Assembly: GCA_025084515.1 (NCBI GenBank)
Contig: JAJAGP010001976.1
Coordinates: forward strand, 80,129-144,128
Direction: 5' to 3'
DNA length: 64,000 nt
Source of the DNA: Ancistrus triradiatus
Lineage: Eukaryota > Chordata > Actinopteri > Siluriformes > Loricariidae
The notes under the pieces were generated by a model that was given only the letters and a program-made list of their open reading frames with translations, was not told the origin of the DNA and did not search any database. This document shows positions 47,901 to 51,740 of the stretch, in pieces (position 1 is the first letter of the stretch; each line of letters opens with the position of its first letter). Position numbers and translations under genes: made by a program.

Positions 47901-49520
47901 TAAACAGTGGAGATCTTAACTGTATCATAACTGCACAATGGCTACTGTGAAACAGAATCACTGTGCACTGAATCATGAATCCTGAATTGAGTTTTGCCTA
48001 AGAACTGAGGAACAACAAGAACCGAGACAAATTTTTTCTAGTAAAAATGTGTCGAGAACCCGAATTTGACGAGTTCCGAAGTGGTTGAGAACTGAGATAC
48101 CACTGTAGTAAACATCCAGAAGTCTAGGAGGAGCAATTGTCAAACAACTGAAGATATCATGAGCATCTGTACAAACTATTGCATGTAAATATAAAAGCTT
48201 GGGAGCAAATATACATGGCATTTTTCAGAACCCTAAGACAGCAACACATTTTCTTTCCTCATGCATAACAGAGGATTTCATTGTTCTGTTTGTGCCTCAT
48301 AGGCAATCATTCATAAACTTCTTTCCGAGGGAGTGGAGCTTAATGTCTTACCAGTACCATCCATCAAGAAAGGAGCATGCGTGCCTGAGAATGACCCTCA
48401 GTGGACTGTCTACAGGTGAGTAGTATTCATCAAGGATACTTGTTTTCTCAGACTATAACAGAACCACAGATCTGAAATTGTGGCACATGGACTTCCCCTG
48501 GTTATTGCATGGCTGATAAATTGAACCTGCATGTGTAATGAATGTATAATGAGGCTGAAGGTGTGAAGATGTTCCATTATAGGCCACAAACTGATCAGCC
48601 ATAACATTAAAACCACGCAAAACCTAATATTGTGTTGATCCTTCTTGTACTGCCAAAGTTCTAGCCCTTCAAGTCTTGGAGTACATTTACTTAAGCAATA
48701 GAACACGAGTGTGTTATTGCAAATAACATCGTGGCTGTGATTTGGACATCCAACCCCAAAGCATGCTTTTAATGACCTCTACAATTCCAATCAAAGAGAA
48801 AAATTGTCTCTGAGGTTCCTTGACTCACCAGCAGTTACCTGAATATTCATGATGTTAAGTGTGTGTTATTGTTGTGATTTTGTTTAACAAAGGATTTAAT
48901 GTGTGTACTGACAAAACCAGATGATTACTGACCTCCTTTCTAAAGTATTTTTCTCCCAAGCACATCATCTTTGCCCACTGTCTCATTCGCTGTTCCTCTC
49001 CTTGGCCACAGCGACTGGATTCAAGAACTGTCAGCCTATGCTACAGCTAATTTCTTGCAAGGAGCAGAACTGGGGGCTGAACTTCAGGAGCCGTGGCTGG
49101 TGGTTAACGCCGCTGTGTACCTATGGAACTACAACAGTCACATTCTGTCTGCGCGAGGGCACAATACGCTCTTGCCCACCTTCAGCCGATTAGTGGAGCT
49201 CCTGAGCGAGACAGGCCATGCTGGGTAAGACATTCTCACATATTTGGGTTTTACAAACTTTTAATAGTTTCTAGATTGCATTTGACTGTCAGTGCTTGTG
49301 TTCTAGGGAAGTGGTGCTGCTGGTCCTGTTGTGTGACGTTGTGGCACAAGGTACAATTCAGCCTTGGTGTGGAATTCCTGTATGTACTGCTCAGAAGGAG
49401 GGGAAGCTACAGGCTCAAGCTGACAAGAATAAGAAGAGTGGAGGGAAAGGAATGGAGAAGTCAGGCTCCAGTCATGGTCTGGAAGCAAATGTTCTACAGG
49501 ACCTAAAGAAAGCTCTACAG
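14216..49520 (+). CDS. cfap46: CFAP46 (TTC40), partial gene, 18 internal exons
   Basis: Cilia- and flagella-associated protein 46, a large helical-repeat (TPR-type) protein. In the family it is part of the C1d projection of the central-pair apparatus in motile cilia and sperm tails. The span covers 18 exons, listed separately, with AG acceptors and GT donors. All phases agree, and the joined frame is 795 codons without a stop, starting and ending in phase 0. Recognition rests on stretches I know from vertebrate CFAP46, such as PRYHFLVFNASVLYFQ in exon 3 and CRAACRFCLLYD in exon 14, and on matching exon order. Vertebrate CFAP46 is about 2700 residues, so this is roughly the first third. The start codon, any exon before 14216 and all exons after 49520 were not found. 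Introns range from about 60 bp to 8.3 kb, and the long ones are filled with transposons. No promoter was identified. Gene identity is confident; exact splice sites are inferred by eye. Confidence 0.9.
14512..14576 (+). CDS. cfap46: CFAP46 visible exon 2
   Basis: 65 bp between acceptor tttctag and donor gtatgt. It reads DHMEKAVVCCLKAIEVSKDK and ends in phase 2. The split arginine codon is completed by the first base of the next exon. The following intron is 4.3 kb and carries an antisense gypsy element. Confidence 0.8.
14577..15654. other. CFAP46 intron, unassigned part
   Basis: Ordinary AT-rich intron with T runs at 14635-14648 and 15571-15587. No recognised element or RNA. Confidence 0.4.
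15655..15816 (+). repeat. SINE-1 copy, truncated
   Basis: The SINE-1 head: ggggcagtggctagtgccgt (A-box-like), gagtcctgatccgaatgctt, gtgaagtttgcatgttctgc, and ctctgggtactccggtttcc. It breaks near 15816 into the gypsy remnant and lacks a tail. Confidence 0.65.
17573..17581. repeat. 9-bp direct repeat flanking the CFAP46 insert, left
   Basis: CTCCTGTCT, repeated exactly at 17871-17879. With one copy removed together with the insert, the gag frame is continuous across the junction, as expected for a duplication made at insertion. Confidence 0.8.
17582..17870 (-). other. Inverted partial copy of CFAP46 exons 3-4
   Basis: The 289-bp minus-strand sequence matches the gene at about 18939-19227 at roughly 95 % by eye. 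It has the last part of exon 3, the complete 103-bp intron and all of exon 4, ending in CAG exactly at the exon 4 donor. The intron is kept, so a mature mRNA was not the source. Reading VECLLDAGKKYEAEEYSKVT is intact, but the copy has lost several CpG sites that the true exon keeps. It lies inside gypsy gag with 9-bp direct repeats on both sides. A spliced CFAP46 message would not use it because it is antisense. Confidence 0.9.
17871..17879. repeat. 9-bp direct repeat flanking the CFAP46 insert, right
   Basis: Second CTCCTGTCT. Beyond it the gag leader continues to the ATG at 17936. Confidence 0.8.
17956..18448 (-). repeat. 5' LTR of the antisense gypsy element
   Basis: A 493-bp block that on the minus strand starts TGTTAGACTT and ends CCCTAACA, giving a TGTTAG/CTAACA inverted pair. 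It lies directly before the gag leader. A downstream partner LTR was not found at the other end, so age cannot be estimated from an LTR pair. Confidence 0.75.
18779..18826. repeat. TC microsatellite at a splice acceptor
   Basis: About 19 TC units followed by CCCCCTTTCTC, ending 4 bases before the exon 3 acceptor. It doubles as the polypyrimidine tract of exon 3. Confidence 0.85.
18835..18999 (+). CDS. cfap46: CFAP46 visible exon 3
   Basis: 165 bp preceded by a long TC microsatellite that forms the pyrimidine tract before acceptor ctacag. It reads YHFLVFNASVLYFQTVKGF and ends YAWRAELM, among the best-conserved CFAP46 stretches. The donor is gtaatg, phase 2. The 3' part of this exon is duplicated in inverted orientation at 17582-17870. 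Confidence 0.9.
19103..19226 (+). CDS. cfap46: CFAP46 visible exon 4
   Basis: 124 bp after acceptor gttcag, ending in CAG before donor gtaaat. It reads LRVECLLDAGKKCE and FIKLHTPELYPRIFSIQ. The whole exon, plus the 103-bp intron before it, is present again in inverted orientation inside a gypsy remnant 1.5 kb upstream. Confidence 0.9.
19451..19539 (+). CDS. cfap46: CFAP46 visible exon 5
   Basis: 89 bp between acceptor tgacag and donor gtgagt. It reads VRHNLLDVADILTELSPQL and ends in phase 2. The opening VRHNLLD matches the VRHELMD stretch that follows the same exon junction in mammals. Confidence 0.8.
19600..19665 (+). CDS. cfap46: CFAP46 visible exon 6 (donor uncertain)
   Basis: Short exon after acceptor tgtag. 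It reads NRRGEDKRYAATICILLTRA. The frame meets a TAG at 19664, so the exon must end before or within that codon. The donor gtacaa at 19666 gives phase 2, as the next exon requires. A GC donor at 19658 would give phase 0 and break the frame. Confidence 0.6.
19945..20150 (+). repeat. SINE-1-like copy, diverged
   Basis: Keeps tgcatggttgtacaagtggt, gtgtggactccctccc, cacatgggttttctgtgctt and acctcccacattcaaaagac, in the order of the SINE-1 head. No clear tail. Confidence 0.5.
20355..20640 (+). repeat. SINE-1 copy with tail type 1
   Basis: Head with A-box-like gctcggtgggtagcactgtc and B-box-like gggtttgatcccaggtgg, then gagctccggtttcctcctaa. The 3' part runs gttgaatggcctttgatgct, then gaagagtgacatttaaataa. 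This same 3' part is found at 29330-29420. Confidence 0.75.
21013..21153 (+). CDS. cfap46: CFAP46 visible exon 7
   Basis: 141 bp between acceptor cctcag and donor gtaggc, phase 2 on both sides. It reads MKVSKCGNAAEELGEIFLLL, then a serine- and proline-rich stretch ending SPSITLTE. An in-exon gtgagt at 21020 could be a cryptic donor, but using it would leave almost no exon. Confidence 0.8.
21302..21398 (+). CDS. cfap46: CFAP46 visible exon 8
   Basis: 97 bp between acceptor tattag and donor gtgagt. It reads IELLLELAFLSLEVKEP and CAKDCLKELETIDL and ends in phase 0. It is followed by the largest intron of the window, 8.3 kb, which is built almost entirely of repeats. Confidence 0.85.
21399..21814. 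other. CFAP46 intron, unassigned part
   Basis: Unique-looking AT-rich intron sequence directly after exon 8, with no recognised element. Confidence 0.4.
21815..23060 (+). repeat. Dispersed repeat family R, copy R1
   Basis: A long noncoding repeat, starting near tttatttatttagcactttt and including gacagtggcaaggaaaaact, agagggatcacatgagacat and gtgggaagtttattccatag. The second copy at 42680-43165 shares these latter words in the same order. Similar blocks are common in fish genomes, but I cannot name the class. It carries no usable ORF. Confidence 0.6.
23061..23829. other. CFAP46 intron, unassigned part
   Basis: No recognised element. A short local duplication of the words caccatgtcttgc (23477-23519) is present. 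Confidence 0.4.
23830..23955 (-). repeat. SINE-2 copy
   Basis: Minus-strand copy with caagcaattgtggattaagg, gccttgctcaaggaaccaac, gaggtgggatttgaaccctg and agtccagtaccttaacc. Confidence 0.75.
24393..25300 (+). pseudogene. Tc1-like transposase pseudogene (B2)
   Basis: An ATG at 24393 starts a good reading (AKTKELSKDTRMKIVDLHQA) that runs straight into a SINE-2 at 24464. The helix-turn-helix and hinge are lost. A later part picks up at 24600-24700, then jumps to VWRKKNAELHPKNTILTVKH (24724), missing the first catalytic Asp region. Within the GCFSAKGT region the word ttttctgcaaaggggac occurs twice (24813 and 24874), a local duplication. The piece HDNDPKHTTRAMKEWLCKKH with the second Asp and SPDLNPIENLWRALN with the Glu are in frame at 25008-25145. 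Inactive. Confidence 0.85.
24464..24606 (-). repeat. SINE-2 copy inside Tc1 copy B2
   Basis: Minus-strand SINE-2: caatctaagcaactgtggct, gaggtgggatttgaacactg, agtaccttaaccgctaggct, accacagtccca. It replaces part of the transposase gene instead of being a clean insertion. Confidence 0.75.
25830..26206 (+). pseudogene. Tc1/mariner-like transposase remnant, family G
   Basis: A different, older transposase lineage. Readable pieces: VFSNESRFCFGIRRRSG (from about 25875), VMIWGTIPYDSRSALVVIWG (about 26003-26060), then FLSRIMLPTHSKHFPG in one frame, where another frame gives ISQQDNAPHTQQAF (26118) with the second catalytic Asp. It ends near FLGLPG (26206), short of the third catalytic residue. The expected first Asp is Asn in this copy. 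No inverted repeats identified. Confidence 0.7.
26207..26589. other. CFAP46 intron, unassigned part
   Basis: AT-rich sequence following the family G remnant. No element recognised. Confidence 0.35.
26590..26790 (+). repeat. SINE-1-like copy, diverged
   Basis: Shows gtggtgcaagtgcttagtgc, cagattcaattcctggttcg, gactttgcatgttgtccttg and tactctgggtattccagttt, in SINE-1 order. Confidence 0.6.
26791..27899. other. CFAP46 intron, unassigned part
   Basis: About 1.1 kb of AT-rich intron. No ORF, RNA or element recognised. Confidence 0.4.
27900..28900. other. GC-rich block of unknown origin in the large intron
   Basis: Clearly richer in G+C and CpG than the flanking intron (for example gatccgcgttcccgatgct, gagggcggcgtctgtct, ggctcaatcgcagcggc). 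No long conserved ORF. The composition and the pyrimidine-rich stretches recall LTR or transposon 5' regions, but I could not find TG/CA ends or inverted repeats. Unclassified. Confidence 0.4.
28914..29043. repeat. TG microsatellite with an 8-bp higher-order unit
   Basis: Pure TG alternation at the 3' side (28993-29042), preceded by repeats of the 8-mer TGTGTGCG (28920-28990). Frames through it give Cys/Val runs and are not genes. Confidence 0.9.
29098..29420 (+). repeat. SINE-1 copy with tail type 1
   Basis: The best SINE-1 head here: A-box-like ttggctcagtgggtagcact, B-box-like gggtttgatcccagggtgg, then ctctgggtactccagtttcc. The tail gaatggtctttgatgctgaa ends in gaataaactaaataaac. It sits directly after the TG microsatellite. 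Confidence 0.8.
29690..29788 (+). CDS. cfap46: CFAP46 visible exon 9
   Basis: 33 codons in phase 0 between acceptor atgcag and donor gtacaa. It reads MAECIECGVSLLKQSGCIED then YTKSSVE. The YTKSxxE motif and its place directly after the LKELETIDL exon match mammalian CFAP46 order. Confidence 0.85.
29891..30081 (+). CDS. cfap46: CFAP46 visible exon 10
   Basis: 191 bp between acceptor tctcag and donor gtaggt. It reads TQLAVVGRLEALVCRAV and then LWNSCLPMLQHNLRRSVKKT, a strongly conserved CFAP46 stretch. It ends in phase 2. Confidence 0.9.
30082..30551. other. CFAP46 intron, unassigned part
   Basis: Contains ccttttcacaccgagtctga, a type of word seen in fish MITEs, but no paired end was found. 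Confidence 0.35.
30552..31595 (-). mobile_element. Tc1-like transposon, family A, copy A3
   Basis: The right tip ends tcaagcaccactgta at 31595, with the full inverted repeat (31340-31595). At the left only tacagtgga remains before the sequence enters the transposase gene, so the C-terminal third of the gene and most of the left repeat are deleted. Minus-strand gene. Confidence 0.85.
30573..31249 (-). pseudogene. Tc1-like transposase, N-terminal two-thirds (A3)
   Basis: The start ATG at 31249 lies in the usual context (MARTKEIFENLRKRVVDAHQ). One frame is open for 174 codons: helix-turn-helix GYKTISKDFGHHQSTVRQTV, hinge LPRSGRPTKITPRARRVIVG, second DNA-binding half KTSLTLANVNVQESTIRRTL. The catalytic region reads NVLWMDKAKIDLSG, so the first Asp is present but the Glu after it is Lys. 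It then shifts frame; the GGSIMVWARFAAAGPG part is readable in another frame to about 30600. The second Asp and final Glu regions are missing. Confidence 0.85.
31596..32417. other. CFAP46 intron, unassigned part
   Basis: About 0.8 kb without recognised element. The part 31850-32030 is richer in G+C but has no readable protein. Confidence 0.4.
32418..32962. mobile_element. Non-autonomous Tc1-like element, family K
   Basis: The left end tacagtactgtgcaaag pairs with right end acttttgcacaatgctg, and the homology continues inward for about 110 bp on both sides (gattagatggccatata, aattatttctcag). 545 bp, no transposase. The outer words match a common fish Tc1 inverted repeat. Confidence 0.7.
32972..34178 (+). 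mobile_element. Tc1-like transposon, family D, copy D1
   Basis: The left end runs cagtggtgtgaaaaagtgtt, with a second gtgtgaaaaagcgattgcct at 33180, giving the outer and inner repeats of an IR/DR-type terminus. The right end is strongly decayed and fades out just before the CFAP46 exon 11 acceptor. It begins about 10 bp after family K. Confidence 0.8.
33250..34160 (+). pseudogene. Tc1-like transposase pseudogene (D1)
   Basis: Family D transposase on the plus strand. Readable: RAIIHKWRRHGTVVN-like stretch at 33318, PRAQR then a TGA, QEVTKDPTSSSKELQTSFAS-like segment, TIRKR (about 33505), ARLNFSRTHLDDRKDFWENI. At the first catalytic site the codons read stop-Thr-Glu-Glu-Thr (33645), so both a stop and loss of the Asp. 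The piece RKKNIIPTTKYGGGSVMVWG to RTWVLQQDNDPKHTSRS (33733-33959) is open. Then about 70 bp including the start of the Glu region are deleted, so LNPIEMLW follows directly. Inactive. Confidence 0.85.
34208..34436 (+). CDS. cfap46: CFAP46 visible exon 11
   Basis: 229 bp after acceptor gctcag, donor gtcaga. It reads EVRCQVHTELAAIEEEGERL and AIKHLHSALDLDETGQYRQ, a typical TPR-like helix pair. The acceptor sits only about 30-50 bp after the decayed end of Tc1 copy D1. Confidence 0.9.
34518..34647 (+). CDS. cfap46: CFAP46 visible exon 12
   Basis: 130 bp between acceptor ttctag and donor gtatta, phase 0 in and phase 1 out. It reads KKWHSMLVSAGMALAPDTFQ then MVLDADSS. It is separated from exon 11 by an 81-bp intron. 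Confidence 0.9.
34648..35129. other. CFAP46 intron, unassigned part
   Basis: Intron after exon 12; no recognised element. Confidence 0.35.
35130..35600 (-). mobile_element. RTE/Rex3-like LINE fragment
   Basis: The plus-strand words gtcatagtctgacactaccc, aaagctcactaccgtagatg, aggataggtatgtagat are the complement of the RTE segment that encodes the TYGHE/WVMTE-type region, which also occurs in sense at 13190. It is heavily decayed with no ORF, on the minus strand. Confidence 0.45.
35601..36054. other. CFAP46 intron, unassigned part
   Basis: AT-rich intron; nothing recognised. Confidence 0.35.
36055..36230 (+). repeat. SINE-1-like fragment
   Basis: Keeps gggtggcactgtggcagttt and ggatttgagtcctggtgg in SINE head order. 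The rest is diverged. Confidence 0.4.
36286..37468. mobile_element. MITE family E, copy E1, split by family J
   Basis: Starts tacagtgatacctcgggtct. The inner right part (37200-37468) is the complement of the left part of E2 at 47335, sharing tataaggcattata-type words and gatatgttctgacaa. The right tip is missing. Family J (36470-37108) is inserted in it. It ends about 43 bp before the exon 13 acceptor. Confidence 0.7.
36470..37108. mobile_element. MITE family J, copy J1, nested in E1
   Basis: The left end ggccgtttctcaatatgcgt pairs with right end cttggtattgagaaacta. The subterminal words tacttgtgaaacgtcatc match those at 61400 (J2). About 640 bp, no transposase. Confidence 0.7.
37511..37631 (+). 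CDS. cfap46: CFAP46 visible exon 13
   Basis: 121 bp between acceptor tcttag and donor gtaaag. It reads YMEQLANKALHHKTCVQKAE then GHLAGMERD and ends in phase 2. The mammalian counterpart has the same KAxGHL core. A MITE-like element (E1) ends about 43 bp upstream of the acceptor. Confidence 0.85.
37632..38395. other. CFAP46 intron, unassigned part
   Basis: Intron after exon 13, with a short tandem duplication aacttgcactctcta (38208-38235). No element recognised. Confidence 0.4.
38396..39553 (+). mobile_element. Tc1-like transposon, family B, copy B3
   Basis: Starts tacagtggggcaaaaaaata and ends tttttgccccactgta, both with TA. About 1.16 kb, shorter than B5 because of two internal deletions. 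Confidence 0.9.
38757..39380 (+). pseudogene. Tc1-like transposase pseudogene (B3)
   Basis: The start codon is ACG in place of ATG (38757). After TKELSKDSRKKIVDLHQAVK the DNA-binding half is deleted; the sequence resumes at LKPVHVQARLKFAKEHMDDP (about 38865). The first catalytic Asp is kept in ENIMWSDKTKIELFG, although the following Glu is Lys. A second deletion removes the GCFSAKG to RALKM stretch, so NIMECSWVFQHDNDPTHTTQ is joined directly. The Glu region SPDLSPIENLWRELN is present. Inactive. Confidence 0.85.
39640..40222 (+). mobile_element. Tc1/mariner-like element, family H, copy H1 (partial)
   Basis: Contains cagtttattagttacacagc (decayed left end), a transposase middle with ggtctgagttttgatttctg, ggtatggtcagaatttggag and gttgctgaccatgttcatgc, and ccagcaggataacgcgccatgt (second catalytic region). 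It breaks off at 40222. The same words, in order, are in H2 at 56157-57600. Confidence 0.75.
40223..40802. other. CFAP46 intron, unassigned part
   Basis: AT-rich intron before exon 14; nothing recognised. Confidence 0.4.
40803..40918 (+). CDS. cfap46: CFAP46 visible exon 14
   Basis: 116 bp between acceptor ctctag and donor gtaaat, ending in phase 1. It reads MRLWASLVKAARKLELWNVC then RAACRFCLLYDDQRWK, the most recognisable CFAP46 segment here. Tc1 copy A4 starts 85 bp downstream of the donor. Confidence 0.95.
41003..42576 (+). mobile_element. Tc1-like transposon, family A, copy A4
   Basis: Starts tacattggtgcttgaaagtt 85 bp after the exon 14 donor. The right repeat runs to gggttcacaaacgtata, about 20 bp short of the canonical tip. 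It carries the best-kept family A transposase in the window. Confidence 0.9.
41346..42350 (+). pseudogene. Tc1-like transposase, nearly intact (A4)
   Basis: ATG at 41346 (MARTKDISENLKE), one early single-base frameshift near 41378, then a 247-codon open frame to 42208. It includes the hinge LPRSGRPTRITPRARHVIVG, the second DNA-binding half KASLTLANVNVHESTIRRTL and the catalytic part NALWTDGTKIELFGLKEK (first Asp present, the next Glu now Gly). GGGSIMVGACFAASGPG and the second Asp in MQQDNDPKHTSRSTKEWLKK follow. A one-base insertion near 42170 shifts the frame just before the final catalytic Glu, and the C-terminus continues in the next frame (MLWKDLKQAVNVRKPTNIPE). Two small indels and few substitutions separate it from an open gene. 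Confidence 0.85.
42577..42662 (-). repeat. SINE-1-like fragment
   Basis: Minus-strand head: aggatcaaactggggctctc, gctgtgagacgactgtgcta, accacatgagccactgagcc. Abuts the truncated right end of A4. Confidence 0.5.
42680..43165 (+). repeat. Dispersed repeat family R, copy R2
   Basis: Shares ggactggaactggtactgga, agggatcacatgagacatca, caagaagacaacccaacatc and tggggaggttattccatagt with R1 at 22300-22860. Shorter than R1. Confidence 0.6.
43166..43619. other. CFAP46 intron, unassigned part
   Basis: Intron before exon 15; nothing recognised. Confidence 0.35.
43620..43699 (+). CDS. cfap46: CFAP46 visible exon 15
   Basis: 80 bp between acceptor cttcag and donor gtaaaa. It reads DQMYKGEKGKRELLRLLAEV then HFINAE and ends in phase 0. 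LLRLLAEVHFINAE parallels the mammalian helix after the lysine-rich linker. Confidence 0.85.
43700..44725. other. CFAP46 intron, unassigned part
   Basis: About 1 kb of AT-rich intron leading into a TA microsatellite. No recognised element. Confidence 0.4.
44726..44986. repeat. TA microsatellite, compound with TG and TGTA units
   Basis: About 260 bp of mostly TA repeats with TGTA, TG and CA interruptions. Open frames through it are Tyr/Ile/His runs, not genes. It directly precedes the truncated left end of Tc1 copy B4. Confidence 0.9.
44993..45633 (+). mobile_element. Tc1-like transposon, family B, copy B4 (partial)
   Basis: Enters the left repeat at gccactgattgtgcaatttc, so the outer 30 bp or so are missing. 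It runs through the start of a transposase gene and stops abruptly at gaagaggattggcaaaa, shortly before the first catalytic Asp. Confidence 0.8.
45190..45620 (+). pseudogene. Tc1-like transposase fragment (B4)
   Basis: The start codon reads ATC (45189) in place of ATG. The piece VNKSTVGAIVRKWKTYKTID (from 45288) keeps the helix-turn-helix. DLSRSGAPSEISSRGVKMIM follows, and MTKVTKLPSVTHYT is a frameshifted version of the usual sequence. Only the DNA-binding half survives. Confidence 0.75.
45634..46214. other. CFAP46 intron, unassigned part
   Basis: Includes T-rich runs (45929-45960). No element recognised. Confidence 0.35.
46215..46320 (-). repeat. SINE-2 fragment
   Basis: Decayed minus-strand copy: cagattacaatgaatacaat, ccaagcgactgagagttaag, gggcccaagggtggcagctt. 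Confidence 0.45.
46690..46850 (+). repeat. SINE-2 copy
   Basis: Shows gtggtgcagtggctaaggta (A-box-like), gaccagggt-type B box as gggccagggttgagctcc, cgaacaagacccttaaccaa and caatttcttggattgtatca. Confidence 0.7.
46933..47222 (-). repeat. SINE-1 copy with tail type 2
   Basis: Minus-strand SINE-1. The plus-strand ATTC run at 46933-46960 is the complement of its GAAT tail. The head complement caaaccagggaactctggag, taaggcgtcagtgctaacca, ctgtaccacagtgtcaccat is at 47160-47222. Confidence 0.75.
47335..48107. mobile_element. MITE family E, copy E2
   Basis: Left end ctggtacctcagttctcg pairs with right end cgagaac...gagataccactgta. 773 bp with a TA-flanked right tip. The interior words tataaggcattatattcatt and ggggatatgttctgacaaat match E1 in reverse orientation. 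No transposase. Confidence 0.75.
48303..48415 (+). CDS. cfap46: CFAP46 visible exon 16
   Basis: 113 bp between acceptor catag and donor gtgagt. It reads AIIHKLLSEGVELNVLPVPS and then NDPQWTVY, ending in phase 2. LLSEGVELN matches the family closely. Confidence 0.85.
48416..49011. other. CFAP46 intron with a short repeat fragment
   Basis: The words gatcagccataacattaaaa and ccacgcaaaacctaatattg (48594-48636) match a common fish DNA-transposon end. The rest is unassigned. Confidence 0.4.
49012..49224 (+). CDS. cfap46: CFAP46 visible exon 17
   Basis: 213 bp between acceptor ccacag and donor gtaaga, phase 2 on both sides. It reads DWIQELSAYATANFLQGAEL then EPWLVVNAAVYLWNYNSH, which corresponds to the conserved NFLQ/NAAVY region of CFAP46. 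Confidence 0.9.
49307..49520 (+). CDS. cfap46: CFAP46 visible exon 18 (last seen)
   Basis: 214 bp between acceptor ttctag and donor gtgagc, ending in phase 0. It reads EVVLLVLLCDVVAQGTIQPW then a lysine- and serine-rich linker. The donor is followed by 14.5 kb in which I recognise no further CFAP46 exon, so the next intron is very long or the next exons are too short to see. Confidence 0.85.
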
Positions 49521-50142
49521 GTGAGCCTGAGAGAGATATTGCACTGATTACATGTCATTGACACAGCTTTCCTCAGCCATGCAGGCTAATAATGCAGTGT
49601 TCAGACTGTTTGTCTGCCCAAGGTTATTTCAGCACCACACATCAGGTGTGTACAGTAGCGCCGCACCAAACTCGAAGCTTATTAAAGCTGACAGTCTGGC
49701 AAATGGGCACCTGCAGGATTGCCCCAGTGAGAGAAAGTGTAAAACAGAAATCTGTAAAGGAATGACGCGTTAAATGTACAGCATTATTTCACATTATTTA
49801 TGCTCCATCTGCATATTTGCATACAAACAGTTAACAGACTGTAATTACAGAAAAGAAGGAAAAACAGGTTTACTCAGTGTTTCTGACAGAAGTCAGGGAC
49901 AAGCTGTTAGAGTATTCACTAAATGTTTAATATGTACGGCAATACAATAACATTACTATATAACACAAATTCTAGCAATAAACATTTTTTGAGACAGCCA
50001 GAGAATGTACTTGAGAAATACAGTAAGAAGTAACTCCAGAACTTTACATATCATTTGGTATTACTTTGAATGCTGTAAATCAAGGAAAAACTCTGTTTCG
50101 TGGCTACATTGCTGTGGTCTACAGCTGTAGTGCCCCACTATA
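49521..50142. other. Sequence after the last seen CFAP46 exon
   Basis: An open frame at 49552-49773 has no similarity to CFAP46 or any protein I recognise and lacks a convincing acceptor. Treated as intron. Confidence 0.4.
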
Positions 50143-51740
50143 TACAGTGGGGCAAAAAAGTAGACAGTCAGCATCCAATGATTGTGCAAGTTCTCCTACT
50201 TAGAAAGATGAGAGAGGTCTGTAATTTATCATAGGTACACTTCAACTATGAGAGACAAAATGAGAAAAAAATCCAGGAAATCACATTGTAGGATTTCTAA
50301 AGAGTTTAATTGTAAATCATGGTGGAAAATAACTATTTGGTCACCCACAAACAAGCAAGATTTCTGGCTCTCACAGACCTGTAACTTCTTCTTTAAGAAG
50401 CTCTTCTGTCCTCCACTTGTTACCTGTATTAATGGCACCTGTTTGACCTCGTTATCTGTATAAGAGACACCTGTACACAGCCTCAAACAGTCAGACTCCA
50501 AACTCAACCATGGCCAATACCAAAGAGCTGTCGAAGGACACCAAGAAGAAAATTGTAGGCCTGCACCAGGCTGGGAAGAGTGAATCTACAATAGGCAAGC
50601 AGGTTGGTGTGAATAAATCAACTGTGGGAGCAATTGTAAGAAAATGGAAGACATACAAGACCATTGATAATCTCCCTCGTTCTGGGGCCCCATGCAAGAT
50701 CTCATCCTGTGGGGTCAAAATGATCATGAGAATGGTGAGCAAAAATTCCAGAACTAGATGGCGGGACCTGATGAATGACCTGCAGAGAGCTGGTACCAAA
50801 GTAACAAAGGCTACCATCAGCAGTAACACACTACACCGAGAGGGACTCGAATCTTGCAGTGCCAGGCATGTCCCCATGCTTAAGCCAGTACATGTCCAGG
50901 CCCGTCTGAAGTTTGCCAGAGAGCATATGGATGATCCAGAAGAGGACTGGGAGAATATCATGTGGTCAGATGAAACCAAAATAAAACTTTTTGATAAGAA
51001 CTCAACTCGTTATGTTTGGAGGAGGAAATGCTGAGTTGCATCCCAAGAACACCATAGCTACTGTGAAGCATGGGGGTGGAAACATCATGCTTTGGGGCTG
51101 TTTTACTGCAAAGGGGACAGGACGACTGACCCGTGTTAAAGGAAGAATGAATGGAGCCATGTATCATGAGATAAAACCTAATGAGCAATAACCTCCTTTC
51201 ATCAGTGAGAGCATTGAAGATGGAATGTGGCTGGGTCTTCCAACATGACAATGATCCCAAACACACTGCTCGGGCAATGAAGGAGTGGCTCCATAAAAAT
51301 CATTTCAAGGTCCTGGAGTGGCCTAGCCAGTCTCCAGACCTCAACCCCATAGAAAATTTGTGGAGGGAGTTGAAAGTCCGTGTTGCCCCAAAACATCACT
51401 GCTCTAGAGGAGATCTGCATGGAGAAATGGGCCAAAATACCAGCTACAGTGTGAAACCTGGTGAAGACTTACAGGAAACATTTGACCTCTGTCATTGAGA
51501 ACAAAGGTTATGTTACAAAGTATTGAGTTGAACTTTTGTTATTGACCAAATACTTATTTTCCACCATAATTCACATTTAAGTTCTGTAAAAATCCTACAA
51601 TGTGATTTCCTGAATTTTTTTCTCATTTTGTCTCTTTCAGTTGAAGTGTACCTATGATGAAAATTACAGACCTCTCTCATCGTTCTAAGTAGGAGAACTT
51701 GCACAATCAGTGACTGACTAAAAACTTTTGCCCCACTGTA
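50143..51740 (+). mobile_element. Tc1-like transposon, family B, copy B5 (full length)
   Basis: Starts tacagtggggcaaaaaagta and ends cttttgccccactgta, TA at both tips, about 1.6 kb. Both long inverted repeats are present. This is the reference copy for family B. Confidence 0.9.
50510..51500 (+). pseudogene. Tc1-like transposase pseudogene (B5)
   Basis: ATG at 50510 opens 174 codons in one frame: MANTKELSKDTKKKIVGLHQ, helix-turn-helix GKQVGVNKSTVGAIVRKWKT, hinge LPRSGAPCKISSCGVKMIMR, second half AGTKVTKATISSNTLHREGL, and the catalytic region NIMWSDETKIKLFDKNSTRY with the first Asp. A frameshift at about 51025 ends the frame (RRKC). The following part NAELHPKNTIATVKHGGGNI is in another frame to 51190, and HDNDPKHTARAMKEWLHKNH with SPDLNPIENLWRELK (second Asp and Glu) is in a third. 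A short deletion lies near 51388. The catalytic triad is still encoded, but not in one frame. Confidence 0.9.

Noticed and set aside
49552..49773. 73-codon ORF just after CFAP46 exon 18, considered as another exon
   Set aside because: No good acceptor before it and no resemblance to the family sequence. The exon 18 donor gtgagc is already convincing.
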